In this document: one piece after another, positions 1 through 7,594 of the stretch | Position numbering within the stretch: position 1 is the stretch's first letter | Layout: every line of letters begins with the position of its first letter | From: Acidobacteriota bacterium | GTDB lineage: Bacteria; Acidobacteriota; Terriglobia; Terriglobales; Acidobacteriaceae | Assembly: GCA_028876395.1 (NCBI GenBank) | Contig: JAGWRX010000103.1 | Coordinates: 1 to 38,228, forward strand | Direction of reading: 5' to 3' | DNA length: 38,228 nt | Notes under the pieces: generated by a model | The model's database searches: none | What the model was told of the DNA's origin: nothing | The model's input: the letters and a program-made list of their open reading frames with translations, nothing else | Position numbers and translations under genes: made by a program

Positions 1-862
1 AACCTTTCGCCGGGTCACCGGGCGCGCCGCACCCAATGCCATACACCCGCGCACAGTTGCCGCCCAGCACGCCTTCGCGCTGCTCCGCCGGCAGTTGCGC
101 CGCGTAACCCATCACGATGCCCATCACCGCCGCGTACTCCCCGGAAAGCGTACACACCGGCCAGTCCGATCCGATCATCAGCCGCTCCGCGCCAAAGGCC
201 TCAAACACCACGTCAAGGTAGGGTCGAAAATCGTCCGCCTGCCATTGCTTCCACTTCGCCTCCGTCACCATCCCGGAGAGCTTGCACGTCACATTGGGAA
301 GCTTCGCCAGTTCGCGCAGTTGCGTCGCCCACGGCTCCAGCAGCCCCTCGGCAATCGCCGGCTTGGCAATGTGGTCCAGCACAAACCGCTGATCGGGAAA
401 CTCACGCACCAGCTTCATCGCCGCATGCAGTTGTCGTGGATAAACCAGCAGATCGTAAATCAGGCCGTTCTCCGCAAGCCGCGCAATGCCGCGCCGGAAC
501 TCAGGCCGCAGCATGAACGCATCGTCGGGCTCGTCCTGCACCACATGCCGCACGCCCACCAGGCGCGCGCTCCCCTCCAGCCGATCCAGTTCCTTCGGCA
601 GCTCCGGCGAACACAGGTCCACCCAGCCAACAACACCCTGGATGAATGCGTGCTCCTCGGCAAGCGACAGCAGCCACCGGGTTTCTTCCAGGCTCTGCCG
701 CGCCTGCACCGCGATGCAGCCTTCAAAGCCGCTCGCCGCCAGCAGCGGCTCCAGGTCCTGTGGCATAAAGTCGCGCTTCAACGCGGCCATCGCGTCCGTC
801 ATCCACACGTGCTCGGCCGGATTGTATTGCCAGAAATGCTGGTGAGCATCGAGTCGCATCAT
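1..862 (-). CDS. Amidohydrolase family protein, L-fuconolactonase-like (3' end cut by window)
   Basis: Reading from the ATG at 862 gives 287 codons open to the window edge; only the last few residues should be missing, since the family is usually about 275-295 aa. The N-terminus carries the lactonase signature DAHQHFW. Further on come HVVQDEPD, a VLDHIAKP strand and GSDWPVC, where the Asp is the expected metal/catalytic residue of the TIM-barrel amidohydrolase-2 superfamily (COG3618). Known members hydrolyse sugar lactones such as L-fuconolactone or L-rhamnonolactone, or related cyclic substrates, in the cytoplasm. The exact substrate cannot be read from the sequence. No signal peptide is seen. 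A second ATG directly follows the first (859), so the start could be one codon later. It is divergent from the S9 peptidase gene, across a spacer of about 155 bp. Confidence 0.85.
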   Translation of the reverse strand, partial: MMRLDAHQHFWQYNPAEHVWMTDAMAALKRDFMPQDLEPLLAASGFEGCIAVQARQSLEETRWLLSLAEEHAFIQGVVGWVDLCSPELPKELDRLEGSARLVGVRHVVQDEPDDAFMLRPEFRRGIARLAENGLIYDLLVYPRQLHAAMKLVREFPDQRFVLDHIAKPAIAEGLLEPWATQLRELAKLPNVTCKLSGMVTEAKWKQWQADDFRPYLDVVFEAFGAERLMIGSDWPVCTLSGEYAAVMGIVMGYAAQLPAEQREGVLGGNCARVYGIGCGAPGDPAKG

Positions 863-1005
863 TCTGCAATCGATTCTCGCAGGGCTGTGCCGGTCTCGAC
901 ATCTGCGCCGGCGAAAAAATCGCTCCGCCTCCCGCCACACCCCGGCCTGCCAGGTTGCCGCAATGGTCCGGCTCTCTTTCCACTTTTCGAGCTGTCAAGC
1001 GCAGG

Positions 1006-1011
1006 TATAGT
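1006..1011 (+). promoter_or_regulatory. Candidate -10 element (TATAGT) for a leaderless S9 peptidase mRNA
   Basis: TATAGT ends six bases before the preferred ATG at 1018. If it is a sigma-70 -10 box, transcription would begin at or within a base or two of the start codon, with no room for a ribosome-binding site. No Shine-Dalgarno sequence precedes this ATG, which agrees. The -35 region is poor (TTTTCG at about 984 is the best candidate), so this is a suggestion from spacing only. Confidence 0.4.
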
Positions 1012-1017
1012 TCTGAT

Positions 1018-3132
1018 ATGCGATCGAACATTGTCTGGCCCGCGCTGGCCCTTTCCCTGTGTCTTCATCCGTCGGCCTCCCCGGCCCAGTCCGCCAGGCC
1101 AACCATCTCGCTTGATGAGTACATGAACGCGACGGCCATTACCGCGGCCCGCCTTTCGCCCGACGGTTCGGCAGCCGTCATCGCAACGGAAGCTCCCAAT
1201 TGGAAGGCCAACGTCTTCCAGCATGACCTCTGGCTCTGGACCGCAAGCGCTGGCCTGCGCCCGCTCACGCACAGCGGCAGTGAGCAGAGTCCCCAGTGGA
1301 GCCCCGACGGCAAATGGGTTGCCTTCGTCTCCGATCGCGCCCTGCCTGGCCAGCCCGCCACCGACGACGGCGCCCCAGCCAGCGATGCAGACAAGGCCGA
1401 CCGCCTCTGGCTCATCTCCGTATCCGGCGGCGAGGCTCTTCCGCTCTACACTGAGAAGCTGAGCGTGCATGCATTCGCCTGGTCCGCTGATGGCGCGGCC
1501 CTCTACTTTTCAGCCACCCGGCCGCTCACTCCGGAGCAGAAAGAGACGCAAAAGAATCAATGGAAGGACGTCATCCGCTACCGCGAGCAGAATCGCGGCG
1601 ATCTTCTCCTCAAGCTGCCCGTCGAGCCTGCCCTCGCCCGCGCCACCCGCGTGCCTCTTCCCCTCCATCCTGAAACCGGCAAGGCTGTAGCCAGTCCTGA
1701 ACTGCTGCCTCCCGGCGCGCAGACCCTTGCCTCCAGTTCGCTCTCCATCACCCAGATCGCGCCCTCGCCAGACCGCCAGCAGCTCGCGTTCGTCACCGGC
1801 CCCGTCCATGAGCGCGTGGAGAATCCCTCCGACTTTGAGATCTTTTTCGTCCCTGCCAACGGAGGCGAGGCCCGTCAAGTCACGCACAATCATGGCATCG
1901 AATCCCATCTCGTCTGGTCGCATGACGCCCGCTGGCTCCACTTCCAGGTTGGCCCCGCTGCAGGCTTCATCGAGGGGCCCTACAAGGACGTCCAGGGCCG
2001 CCTCTACCGCATGGACCCCGCCACCGGCAAAATCCAGCGGCTCGGTGCTGACTTCAAAGGCTCCTTTGACAAGTTCACGCTCCTGCCCGACGGCCGCGAG
2101 CTTGCCACCGGCCTAACCGGCATGGAGACCCAGGTCTACCTCGTCGAGGACGACCATGCGAAGAAGCTCCCCGGCCTCGCCGGCAGCTACACCGGCCTCG
2201 CCTCCGCCCGCGCCTCCAGCGCCATTCTGTTTTTGCACTCCACCATCAATGACCCCACGCAGGTCTATCTCGCCTCTGACCCGCTCCACCCAGATCGCCT
2301 GACCGCCCTCACCGCCTTCAATCCCATCTTTGCCCAGCGCGCCCAGCCCGAGTGGCAGCCCTACACCTGGAAGTCCGACGACGGCCGCGCCATCGAAGGC
2401 GTCCTTATCTTCCCGCCCGGAAAGAAAAGCGCCCGCCACCTTCGTATGCTCACGCTCATCCACGGCGGCCCCGACGACGCCGACGGTAACCGCTTCGGCG
2501 CCGACTGGTACGACTGGGCCACCTTCGCCGCCGACAACGGCTGGCTCGTCTTCCGCCCCAACTACCGCGGCTCCTCCGGCTATGGCGATGACTTCATGCT
2601 TGAAATCGCGCCTCATCTCGTCTCCAAGCCCGGCCGCGACATCCTCACCGGCGTCGACGCCCTCGTCAAGGACGGCTACGCCGACCCAAACCATCTCGCC
2701 ATCGGCGGCTACAGCTACGGCGGCTACATGACCAACTGGCTCATCACCCAGACCACCCGCTTCAAGTCCGCCGTCACCGGCGCTGGCGCCGTGGAGCACG
2801 CCGCCAACTGGGGCAATGACGACCTCACCTTCGACGACGCATGGTTCCTCGGCGGCCGCCCATGGGAGGACCCCGGCCTCTACCAGAGTGAAGCAGCCCT
2901 CTTCCAGTTCAATAAGGTCAAGACGCCCACCCACCTCGTCCAGGGCGGCGCCGACGTCCGCGTTAGCTATCTCGAAGGCGTCACCATGGAGCGGGCGCTC
3001 CAGTCCCTCGGCATCCCCCACACCTTCCTCGTCTTCCCCGGCGAGGGACACGGACTCCCCGTGAATCCCTGGCATGGATATATCAAGGTGCGCGAGGAAC
3101 TCAAGTGGCTCGACAAATATGATGGAAAGTAG
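1018..3132 (+). CDS. Secreted S9-family prolyl oligopeptidase-type serine peptidase
   Basis: 704 aa. The chosen ATG gives an N-terminal signal peptide (residues 1 to about 24, ending SPAQ). An in-frame ATG at 955 would bury the signal behind 21 extra residues. The N-terminal two thirds form a beta-propeller with WD40-like/TolB-like strands (for example QSPQWSPDGKWVAF). The C-terminal alpha/beta-hydrolase domain holds the triad: Ser566 in GGYSYGGY, Asp646 in QGGADVRV and His678 in GEGHGL. This matches the acylaminoacyl-peptidase/dipeptidyl-peptidase branch of S9 (COG1506), which cleaves short peptides; here it probably acts in the periplasm. A -10-like box sits immediately upstream. The next gene begins about 100 bp downstream on the same strand and is probably separate. 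Confidence 0.93.
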   Translation: MRSNIVWPALALSLCLHPSASPAQSARPTISLDEYMNATAITAARLSPDGSAAVIATEAPNWKANVFQHDLWLWTASAGLRPLTHSGSEQSPQWSPDGKWVAFVSDRALPGQPATDDGAPASDADKADRLWLISVSGGEALPLYTEKLSVHAFAWSADGAALYFSATRPLTPEQKETQKNQWKDVIRYREQNRGDLLLKLPVEPALARATRVPLPLHPETGKAVASPELLPPGAQTLASSSLSITQIAPSPDRQQLAFVTGPVHERVENPSDFEIFFVPANGGEARQVTHNHGIESHLVWSHDARWLHFQVGPAAGFIEGPYKDVQGRLYRMDPATGKIQRLGADFKGSFDKFTLLPDGRELATGLTGMETQVYLVEDDHAKKLPGLAGSYTGLASARASSAILFLHSTINDPTQVYLASDPLHPDRLTALTAFNPIFAQRAQPEWQPYTWKSDDGRAIEGVLIFPPGKKSARHLRMLTLIHGGPDDADGNRFGADWYDWATFAADNGWLVFRPNYRGSSGYGDDFMLEIAPHLVSKPGRDILTGVDALVKDGYADPNHLAIGGYSYGGYMTNWLITQTTRFKSAVTGAGAVEHAANWGNDDLTFDDAWFLGGRPWEDPGLYQSEAALFQFNKVKTPTHLVQGGADVRVSYLEGVTMERALQSLGIPHTFLVFPGEGHGLPVNPWHGYIKVREELKWLDKYDGK

Positions 3133-3234
3133 CCAACAGCAATCCGCGGCCGGTTGCGAACCTGCACCTGGCTGCGTCTCATCATTCTGGAAGCCTCAGC
3201 CCGCTTTGGCGCATCTTGTTCTATGTAGGATTCA

Positions 3235-4509
3235 ATGATTCAGACAGAAGAAGCCCGCCGGCACGCCTTCGAGCAGACTCTGCTCAGCGCGCGTCGCACC
3301 ATGCTCCTGAGCGAAACGCTCAAGCTGGCCATCGACAGCTTTCGCGCCAGCAAGCTCCGCTTCGCGCTCACCGCGCTCGGCATGGTCATCGGCACCGCCT
3401 CGGTCATCCTCGTCGTCACCATCGGCCTGACTGGCAAGCGATTCATTCTGGAGGAAATCCAGAAGATAGGCACCAACTCGGTCGAGCTGGAATACTCAGG
3501 CGGCGGCGCCACCGGCACTGAAAATGTCCTCTACAACGACTACCTCACCCGCGAAGATGAAAAGGCAGTCGTAGCTCAGGTCCCCGGCGTCATCTATTCT
3601 TCGCCCGTGCTCGAGATGCACGACCGCATCAGCTTCGGCGGCGGCGTCGTCAAAGACACCCTCGTCCTCGGCGTCAGCCCCCAATATCGCTACATCCGCA
3701 ACCTGCTCATTCCGGTCGGCCGCTTCCTCGACGAAACCGACGACTCGGCCCACATCAAGTGCGCAGTCGTCACGGAGGCGTTCGCCCATGAGCGCTACGG
3801 CAGCCCCGATGCCGCCCTCGGTAAGGAATTTGAGATTAGCGGCATTCCCTTCACCATCATCGGCGTTTTCCGCCAGAGCGTGGACGATATGGGCCAGTCG
3901 GAGATAGCCGAACAGACCATCCTGATTCCCTATTCAGTCGCCCGTTACTTCACCGGAACCGAGAATGTGAAGCAGATTTACTTTTCCATGCGCACCATGG
4001 AAGAGGTCCCTGACGCCAGCCGCGAGATCGTCCGCATCGTCAGCGCCCGCCACAGGACAAACTCCGTCTACAAGGCACAGAATCTGAAAGAGTTGTTGAA
4101 CACGGCTGCCACCATCTCCGATGCCCTCACCGCCATCCTCGTCCTGGTCGCCGCCGTTACCCTAGCCGTCGGAGGCGTGGGCATTATGAACATCATGCTG
4201 GCCACCGTGCGCTCCCGTATCCGCGAAATCGGCATCCGCAAGGCCATGGGCGCCACCTACCGCGAAATCAAGCTCCAGTTCCTTGCCGAGGCGGTGATTA
4301 TCTCCTTGGCTGGCGGAGTGGCGGGCACCCTTGTTGGAATGGCCGTGCCGCTGTCCATCCGGCTCTTCACCAACTACCCCCTGCCCATCTCGGGTCTCTC
4401 GGTCTTGGTCGCTCTGGCCGCCGCCACCATCGTCGGGGTCATCTTCGGTACTGTCCCGGCCACCCGCGCCGCTCAGATGGACCCGGTGGAGTCTCTCAAA
4501 TATGAGTAA
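3235..4509 (+). CDS. MacB/FtsX-type ABC transporter permease
   Basis: 424 aa. An N-terminal transmembrane helix (about residues 36-60) is followed by a periplasmic MacB-PCD-like domain (about 65-270) and three C-terminal helices with the FtsX signature IREIGIRKAMGA near residue 330. Proteins of this type work as half of a mechanotransmitting ABC complex (lipoprotein, peptide or macrolide export, or cell-division signalling) together with a LolD/MacB-like ATPase. No ATPase gene lies next to it, so its partner must be encoded elsewhere. AGGA four bases before the ATG at 3235 supports this start, but family members usually begin near the in-frame ATG at 3301 (MLLSETLKLA), so that start is a real alternative. 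Its stop overlaps the next small gene by eight bases. Confidence 0.88.
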   Translation: MIQTEEARRHAFEQTLLSARRTMLLSETLKLAIDSFRASKLRFALTALGMVIGTASVILVVTIGLTGKRFILEEIQKIGTNSVELEYSGGGATGTENVLYNDYLTREDEKAVVAQVPGVIYSSPVLEMHDRISFGGGVVKDTLVLGVSPQYRYIRNLLIPVGRFLDETDDSAHIKCAVVTEAFAHERYGSPDAALGKEFEISGIPFTIIGVFRQSVDDMGQSEIAEQTILIPYSVARYFTGTENVKQIYFSMRTMEEVPDASREIVRIVSARHRTNSVYKAQNLKELLNTAATISDALTAILVLVAAVTLAVGGVGIMNIMLATVRSRIREIGIRKAMGATYREIKLQFLAEAVIISLAGGVAGTLVGMAVPLSIRLFTNYPLPISGLSVLVALAAATIVGVIFGTVPATRAAQMDPVESLKYE

Positions 4510-4669
4510 TCCGCAGCAGCCGCCCGCAAACAAGTCCGATAGCGGTGACGATGACGGCCCCAATCAGGGCCCGAATCTTGTTCTGCTGTACAGCATCATC
4601 GCCATCGCCATGGCCGCCGCCATCGGCTTCGCCCTGCTGATCGTGCTCCCCTTCTATCACCGGCGCTAG
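4502..4669 (+). CDS. Small single-pass membrane protein, unknown function
   Basis: 55 aa. Residues 1-27 are polar and Asp/Pro/Gln-rich (QQPPANK, SGDDDG). One hydrophobic helix follows (about 28-52), then a basic end, YHRR. The ATG at 4502 lies inside the 3' end of the permease gene and overlaps it by 8 nt (ATGAGTAA), an arrangement that suggests translational coupling. It may be an accessory subunit of the permease, but that is inference from position only. Its stop codon overlaps the convergent stop of the Trm112-like gene by four bases (4666-4669), leaving no room for a terminator between them. I recognise no family. Confidence 0.6.
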   Translation: MSNPQQPPANKSDSGDDDGPNQGPNLVLLYSIIAIAMAAAIGFALLIVLPFYHRR

Positions 4670-4860
4670 AGAATGCGGCCTTCCCGCTCCGCGCGCTCCA
4701 CAATCAGCACAGGAATCCCATCCACCACCGGGTAGGCGCGACCGCAGCCCGCGCAGACCATCCTGCCCGCTTCCGGACGCAAGGCCTCCAGGCAGGCCGG
4801 GCAGGCCAGTCGCCTGGTCCACTCTTCAAATGCAGGAAATTTGGCTGGCTCGGCAGGCAT
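4666..4860 (-). CDS. Trm112/YcaR-family zinc-binding protein
   Basis: 64 aa. Two CxxC pairs (Cys20/Cys23 and Cys36/Cys39) frame a short zinc ribbon, followed by the family-typical AYPVVDGIPVLI segment. Trm112-like proteins activate methyltransferases in eukaryotes and archaea; the short bacterial versions (UPF0434/YcaR) are poorly characterised and often sit beside lipid A, fatty-acid or tetrapyrrole genes. Here it lies 11 bp downstream of plsX on the same strand, so it is probably co-transcribed with it. Length and motif spacing are normal. Confidence 0.8.
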   Translation of the reverse strand: MPAEPAKFPAFEEWTRRLACPACLEALRPEAGRMVCAGCGRAYPVVDGIPVLIVERAEREGRIL

Positions 4861-4871
4861 GAGGGCGTGCG

Positions 4872-5921
4872 CTATTGCACCGTGGTGCCCGGCTTGGCCG
4901 CCGGAGCCGAAGCACGATCCGGACGGCTGGCAAACTCAGCCTCGATGCGCTCGTTCGTGCCCGCCTTGGCAAACTCGTGCGCCACGCGGATACCGTTGAA
5001 AATCGCATTGTCGTTGGACGACCCGTGCCCGATAATGCACACCCCGCGCACGCCCAGCAGCGGCGCGCCGCCGTATTCGGTGTAATCCAGCCGGCGGCGA
5101 AAATCGTTGAAGGCCCGCCGCGAAAGCAGCGCGCCCACCTGCGCCGTCACCGTCCGCGTCAGCGACTCGCGCAGCACATCGCGCACAAAGCGCCCGATGC
5201 CTTCGCTCGTCTTCAGCGCCACATTCCCCACAAAGCCATCACACACAATCACGTCCGCGTGGCCGTTGAAGATGTCGCGCCCCTCCACGTTGCCGATAAA
5301 CTTGATCGGCAGCGCCTTCAGCAGCGGAAACGCCTCGCGCGTCAGATCGTTGCCCTTGGTCTCTTCCTCGCCAATCGAGAGCAATCCCACGCGCGGCTCG
5401 CGAATCTTGAGCACGCTCCGCGCATACATCTCGCCCATCACCGCAAACTGCTCCAGGTTGTGCGCCTTGCAGTCCACGTTCGCGCCCACATCCAGCAGCA
5501 CGCACGGATTCCCTTTGGACGTAGGCATCGGCGTCGCCAGCGCAGGACGGTCTACGCCGGGCAGAGCGCCCAGCACCATCTTCGCCGTCGCCATGGCCGC
5601 GCCCGTGTTGCCCGCCGTCACAAAACCGGCGCACTTGCGCTCACGCACCAGCTTCAGACCCACGCGCATCGAGCTGTCGCGCTTGGTCCGCACCGCGTGC
5701 GCCGCCTTCTCGTCCATCCCGATGCGCTCAGACGCATGGTGGATGACAATCGGCAGATCCTCGTTTTCCAGGTGCTCGTCCAGCAGATCGCGCAGCTCCG
5801 GCTCAGGCCCGATCAGATGAACCCGCACAGGCAAAGTCCGGCAGGCAAGAATCGCCCCCCGGATCTCCGGCTCTGGCGCCTTATCGGAGCCAACAGCGTC
5901 AAGCGCAATATCGATGAGCAT
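4872..5921 (-). CDS. plsX: Phosphate acyltransferase PlsX
   Basis: 349 aa, the usual length. It begins [18 protein letters not shown], the PlsX signature, and contains [40 protein letters not shown] and [16 protein letters not shown], all conserved PlsX blocks. The enzyme converts acyl-ACP and phosphate to acyl-phosphate, which PlsY uses to acylate glycerol-3-phosphate in the first step of phospholipid synthesis. It is a peripheral membrane enzyme. It follows rpmF by about 120 bp, the widely conserved yceD-rpmF-plsX order. The start ATG at 5921 has no strong Shine-Dalgarno. Confidence 0.96.
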   Translation of the reverse strand: MLIDIALDAVGSDKAPEPEIRGAILACRTLPVRVHLIGPEPELRDLLDEHLENEDLPIVIHHASERIGMDEKAAHAVRTKRDSSMRVGLKLVRERKCAGFVTAGNTGAAMATAKMVLGALPGVDRPALATPMPTSKGNPCVLLDVGANVDCKAHNLEQFAVMGEMYARSVLKIREPRVGLLSIGEEETKGNDLTREAFPLLKALPIKFIGNVEGRDIFNGHADVIVCDGFVGNVALKTSEGIGRFVRDVLRESLTRTVTAQVGALLSRRAFNDFRRRLDYTEYGGAPLLGVRGVCIIGHGSSNDNAIFNGIRVAHEFAKAGTNERIEAEFASRPDRASAPAAKPGTTVQ

Positions 5922-6041
5922 ATCGCATTACCAGGGATGGACCAGTCACGAAGCCACAGCACTCGAGTCGACGCGACCACCAGGGAGCGGCTACCCCGCC
6001 AACGAGGGCACAGTACTCCTGGTCATGCCGCGGCGCCCTGT

Positions 6042-6230
6042 CTACTTGGCTGATTCCTTGGTTTCAACAACCGCGCGGCCCTTGTACTCGCCGCACTTGG
6101 CGCAAGCACGATGGGGCAGCTTCTTCTCGTGGCAGTTGGGGCACTCTGAGAGGCCCACGGCCGTCAGAAAGTCGTGAGAGCGGCGTAGTGCGGTCCGGCG
6201 CGTTGAGTGGCGCCTTTTCGGATTCGGCAT
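6042..6230 (-). CDS. rpmF: 50S ribosomal protein L32 (bL32), zinc-ribbon form
   Basis: 62 aa. It starts MPNPKRRHSTRRT, the standard bL32 N-terminus (initiator Met removed). It has four zinc-binding cysteines, Cys30/Cys33 and Cys43/Cys46, so it is the C+ (zinc-requiring) paralogue type. It lies between yceD and plsX on the same strand, as in most bacteria, which links ribosome assembly and lipid synthesis in one transcription unit. Confidence 0.96.
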   Translation of the reverse strand: MPNPKRRHSTRRTALRRSHDFLTAVGLSECPNCHEKKLPHRACAKCGEYKGRAVVETKESAK

Positions 6231-6346
6231 GATGCAATTCCTTTCGTGTCCCCGCCCGCTTCAGTGCCGTCCGGCTTCAGGCCACACTCGGCCCGCACTG
6301 CCATGCGGCGCGTGCTGGACACCCTGAATCTCTCGGGGTCGTTTCT

Positions 6347-6898
6347 TCAGGACTTTATCCGGCCACGGAGCCCTGCCAGCGCTTCCCAGCGGGGGTCCGA
6401 CGGACCCTCTTCGCAGGAGCACGCCTGCAGGTTGCGGTTCTGGCCGCAGCGCGGGCAAAGTCCTTTGCAGTCAGGCTTGCACAGCGTCCTGACCGGCAGG
6501 GACAAAAGCACCTGCTCGCGCAGCACATCCTCAAGCAAAAGACTGTCCTTTTGATAATAACCGATTTCCGTCTCCTGCGCCGAGATGGCCCGCTCCGCCC
6601 CGCCCGCATCCGCGCCTACCGGCCGGAAAATCAGGTCAAACTCCGCCGCCAGAGGAATCTCCACCGGCTCCACACAGCGCGCGCACGGAACCTCAAACCT
6701 GCCCTTGAACTCCCCCCGCAGCCGGATATCGGCCACAATGTCCTTGGGACCCCGGTGCTCGTGAATCACCTCGGCCCGCCCTGAAGTGGCCAGCTCGCCC
6801 TTCTGCTCGGCCTCTTCGCCGAAATCCACCGCCCCCGGAGCCAGTTCCAGGTCAAACTCAATCGGCTCCCGCTCCAGTTCGCTTACCTTGAATTCCAT
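6347..6898 (-). CDS. yceD: YceD/DUF177 family protein
   Basis: 183 aa. The family hallmark is the central CARCVEPVEIPL segment followed by an acidic strand and, near the C-terminus, a cluster LCKPDCKGLCPRCGQNRN and CSCEEG, which looks like a metal-binding cysteine set. In enterobacteria YceD affects 23S rRNA accumulation; in plants the relative is needed for chloroplast 23S rRNA processing. It is the first gene of the yceD-rpmF-plsX-Trm112 run on the minus strand, with 116 bp to rpmF. Its promoter must lie in the repeat-rich spacer 6899-7594 or at its edge. Confidence 0.9.
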   Translation of the reverse strand: MEFKVSELEREPIEFDLELAPGAVDFGEEAEQKGELATSGRAEVIHEHRGPKDIVADIRLRGEFKGRFEVPCARCVEPVEIPLAAEFDLIFRPVGADAGGAERAISAQETEIGYYQKDSLLLEDVLREQVLLSLPVRTLCKPDCKGLCPRCGQNRNLQACSCEEGPSDPRWEALAGLRGRIKS

Positions 6899-6979
6899 GC
6901 TATGAGCCTACGGCTACCCCACCCCGCCGTCAATCCACACCCGCCCGGGCGCTTGCCTCACATCGCAACCAATCAATGC

Positions 6980-7023
6980 AAAATAGGTGCCCCACATCTC
7001 GCTTTTGAGTGTGGGATTCCACG
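6980..7023. repeat. Hairpin repeat unit, copy 1 (TCTCGCTTTTGAG type)
   Basis: The unit begins AAAATAGGTGCCCCA and ends GGGATTCCACG. Its core (6991-7015) pairs CCCACA with TGTGGG around TCTCGCTTTTGAG, with an imperfect upper stem. A second unit lies exactly 240 bp downstream in the same orientation, with changes that keep the stem paired, so the fold rather than the sequence appears conserved. Confidence 0.75.
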
Positions 7024-7043
7024 ACCTCAAACCTCTACGGTCA

Positions 7044-7082
7044 CCCACCTTCGTCCTTCGCGCCAGCGAACGGAAGGGTGGG
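7044..7082. repeat. GCGCCAGC-loop hairpin, copy 1
   Basis: CCCACCTT pairs imperfectly with AAGGGTGGG, and inside it TTCG pairs with CGAA around CGCCAG. The same design recurs at 7103-7141 and, inverted, at 16581-16617. Looks like a REP-type intergenic palindrome. Confidence 0.65.
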
Positions 7083-7102
7083 AGGCCGGGTTGCCGGGTT
7101 GC

Positions 7103-7141
7103 CCCATCCTCGTCGTTCGCGCCAGCGAACGACAGGGTGGG
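7103..7141. repeat. GCGCCAGC-loop hairpin, copy 2
   Basis: GTCGTTCGC (7112-7120) pairs perfectly with GCGAACGAC (7125-7133) around GCCA. Outer CCCATCCT and AGGGTGGG extend the stem imperfectly. Same family as 7044-7082 and 16581-16617. Confidence 0.7.
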
Positions 7142-7219
7142 ATACCTCGACTCCCACCCAGCCGCCCCACCCAAAATCCTCCGCCCGCTTTGGCGGTGGC
7201 CTAGGTCCAACCCACCGCG

Positions 7220-7264
7220 AAAATAGGTGCCCCAGGTCTCGCTTTTGAGACCTGGGAATCCACG
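7220..7264. repeat. Hairpin repeat unit, copy 2 (perfect 10-bp stem)
   Basis: CCCAGGTCTC (7231-7240) pairs perfectly with GAGACCTGGG (7247-7256) across the loop GCTTTT. The flanks AAAATAGGTGC and AATCCACGC match copy 1 at 6980-7023. Confidence 0.8.
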
Positions 7265-7293
7265 CTTCTTCACCGGCAAAAAACTTCCCAACC

Positions 7294-7488
7294 TTGCATA
7301 TAATTTCCCCTCAATCCCGCACAATGGAATTGCAGCAGGTGGAACCACACCTCCGCTCCCGCTCCGTACCGGATTCCATCCAGTCATCACCTTTGGCCAG
7401 GAGCTAGAGGCTGGAAGCCGAAAGCTAAAGGGCGGCACCCCCCTACCCCCCCTTTTTTATTTGCAGTTTTCCACAGATGGCTTGCAGA
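7294..7488 (+). repeat. Dispersed ~190-bp element, copy A
   Basis: Nearly the whole stretch matches the reverse complement of 16279-16468, with scattered substitutions and small length changes. Order along this strand: TTGCATATAATTTCCC; CACAATGGAATTGCAGCAG; CCACACCTCCGCT; CGCTCCGTACCGGATTCC; CAGTCATCACCTTTGGCCAG; four tandem heptamers of form GCTRRAR or close to it (7403-7430); a C6-TA-C7 tract (7438-7452); a T/A-rich stretch; TTTTCCACA; and TTGCAGA. No open frame is shared between the copies, so it looks non-coding. Function unknown. Confidence 0.85.
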
Positions 7489-7594
7489 GAATTACGCAGC
7501 CAAACCCGGACCGGATCGGTCCCCCGGCCGCAGATGGCTCGCGCCGACACGTCGATTGATCTCTCGAATGACTCCCTGTCAGGGCCTGCACACA

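Larger units (their letters stand above)
6899..7594. other. 696-bp spacer packed with hairpin repeats; no gene
   Basis: Between yceD and the convergently oriented 3' end of the PilZ gene I find no credible coding sequence; the short open frames here run across inverted repeats. The spacer holds two copies of a TCTCGCTTTTGAG hairpin unit (6980-7023, 7220-7264), two GCGCCAGC hairpins (7044-7082, 7103-7141) and a 195-bp element (7294-7488) that recurs inverted at 16279-16468. The yceD promoter should be close to 6900-6980 but I cannot place it. Confidence 0.75.

Noticed and set aside
955-1017. Upstream ATG as start of the S9 peptidase
   Set aside because: It would place 21 residues before a normal signal peptide and start upstream of the likely promoter.
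95-1126. Plus-strand frame over the amidohydrolase and the S9 promoter
   Set aside because: The minus strand encodes a clear lactonase-type amidohydrolase over the same stretch.
4875-6053. Long plus-strand frame opposite plsX
   Set aside because: Arg/His/Gln-rich shadow; plsX on the minus strand is certain and conserved.
6980-7264. Repeat cluster considered as a CRISPR array
   Set aside because: Only two units, 240 bp apart, with unequal palindromes between them; no regular spacers and no cas genes.
7294-7488. Dispersed element considered as an insertion sequence
   Set aside because: No transposase frame, no clear terminal inverted repeats and no target duplication visible; kept only as a repeat of unknown type.
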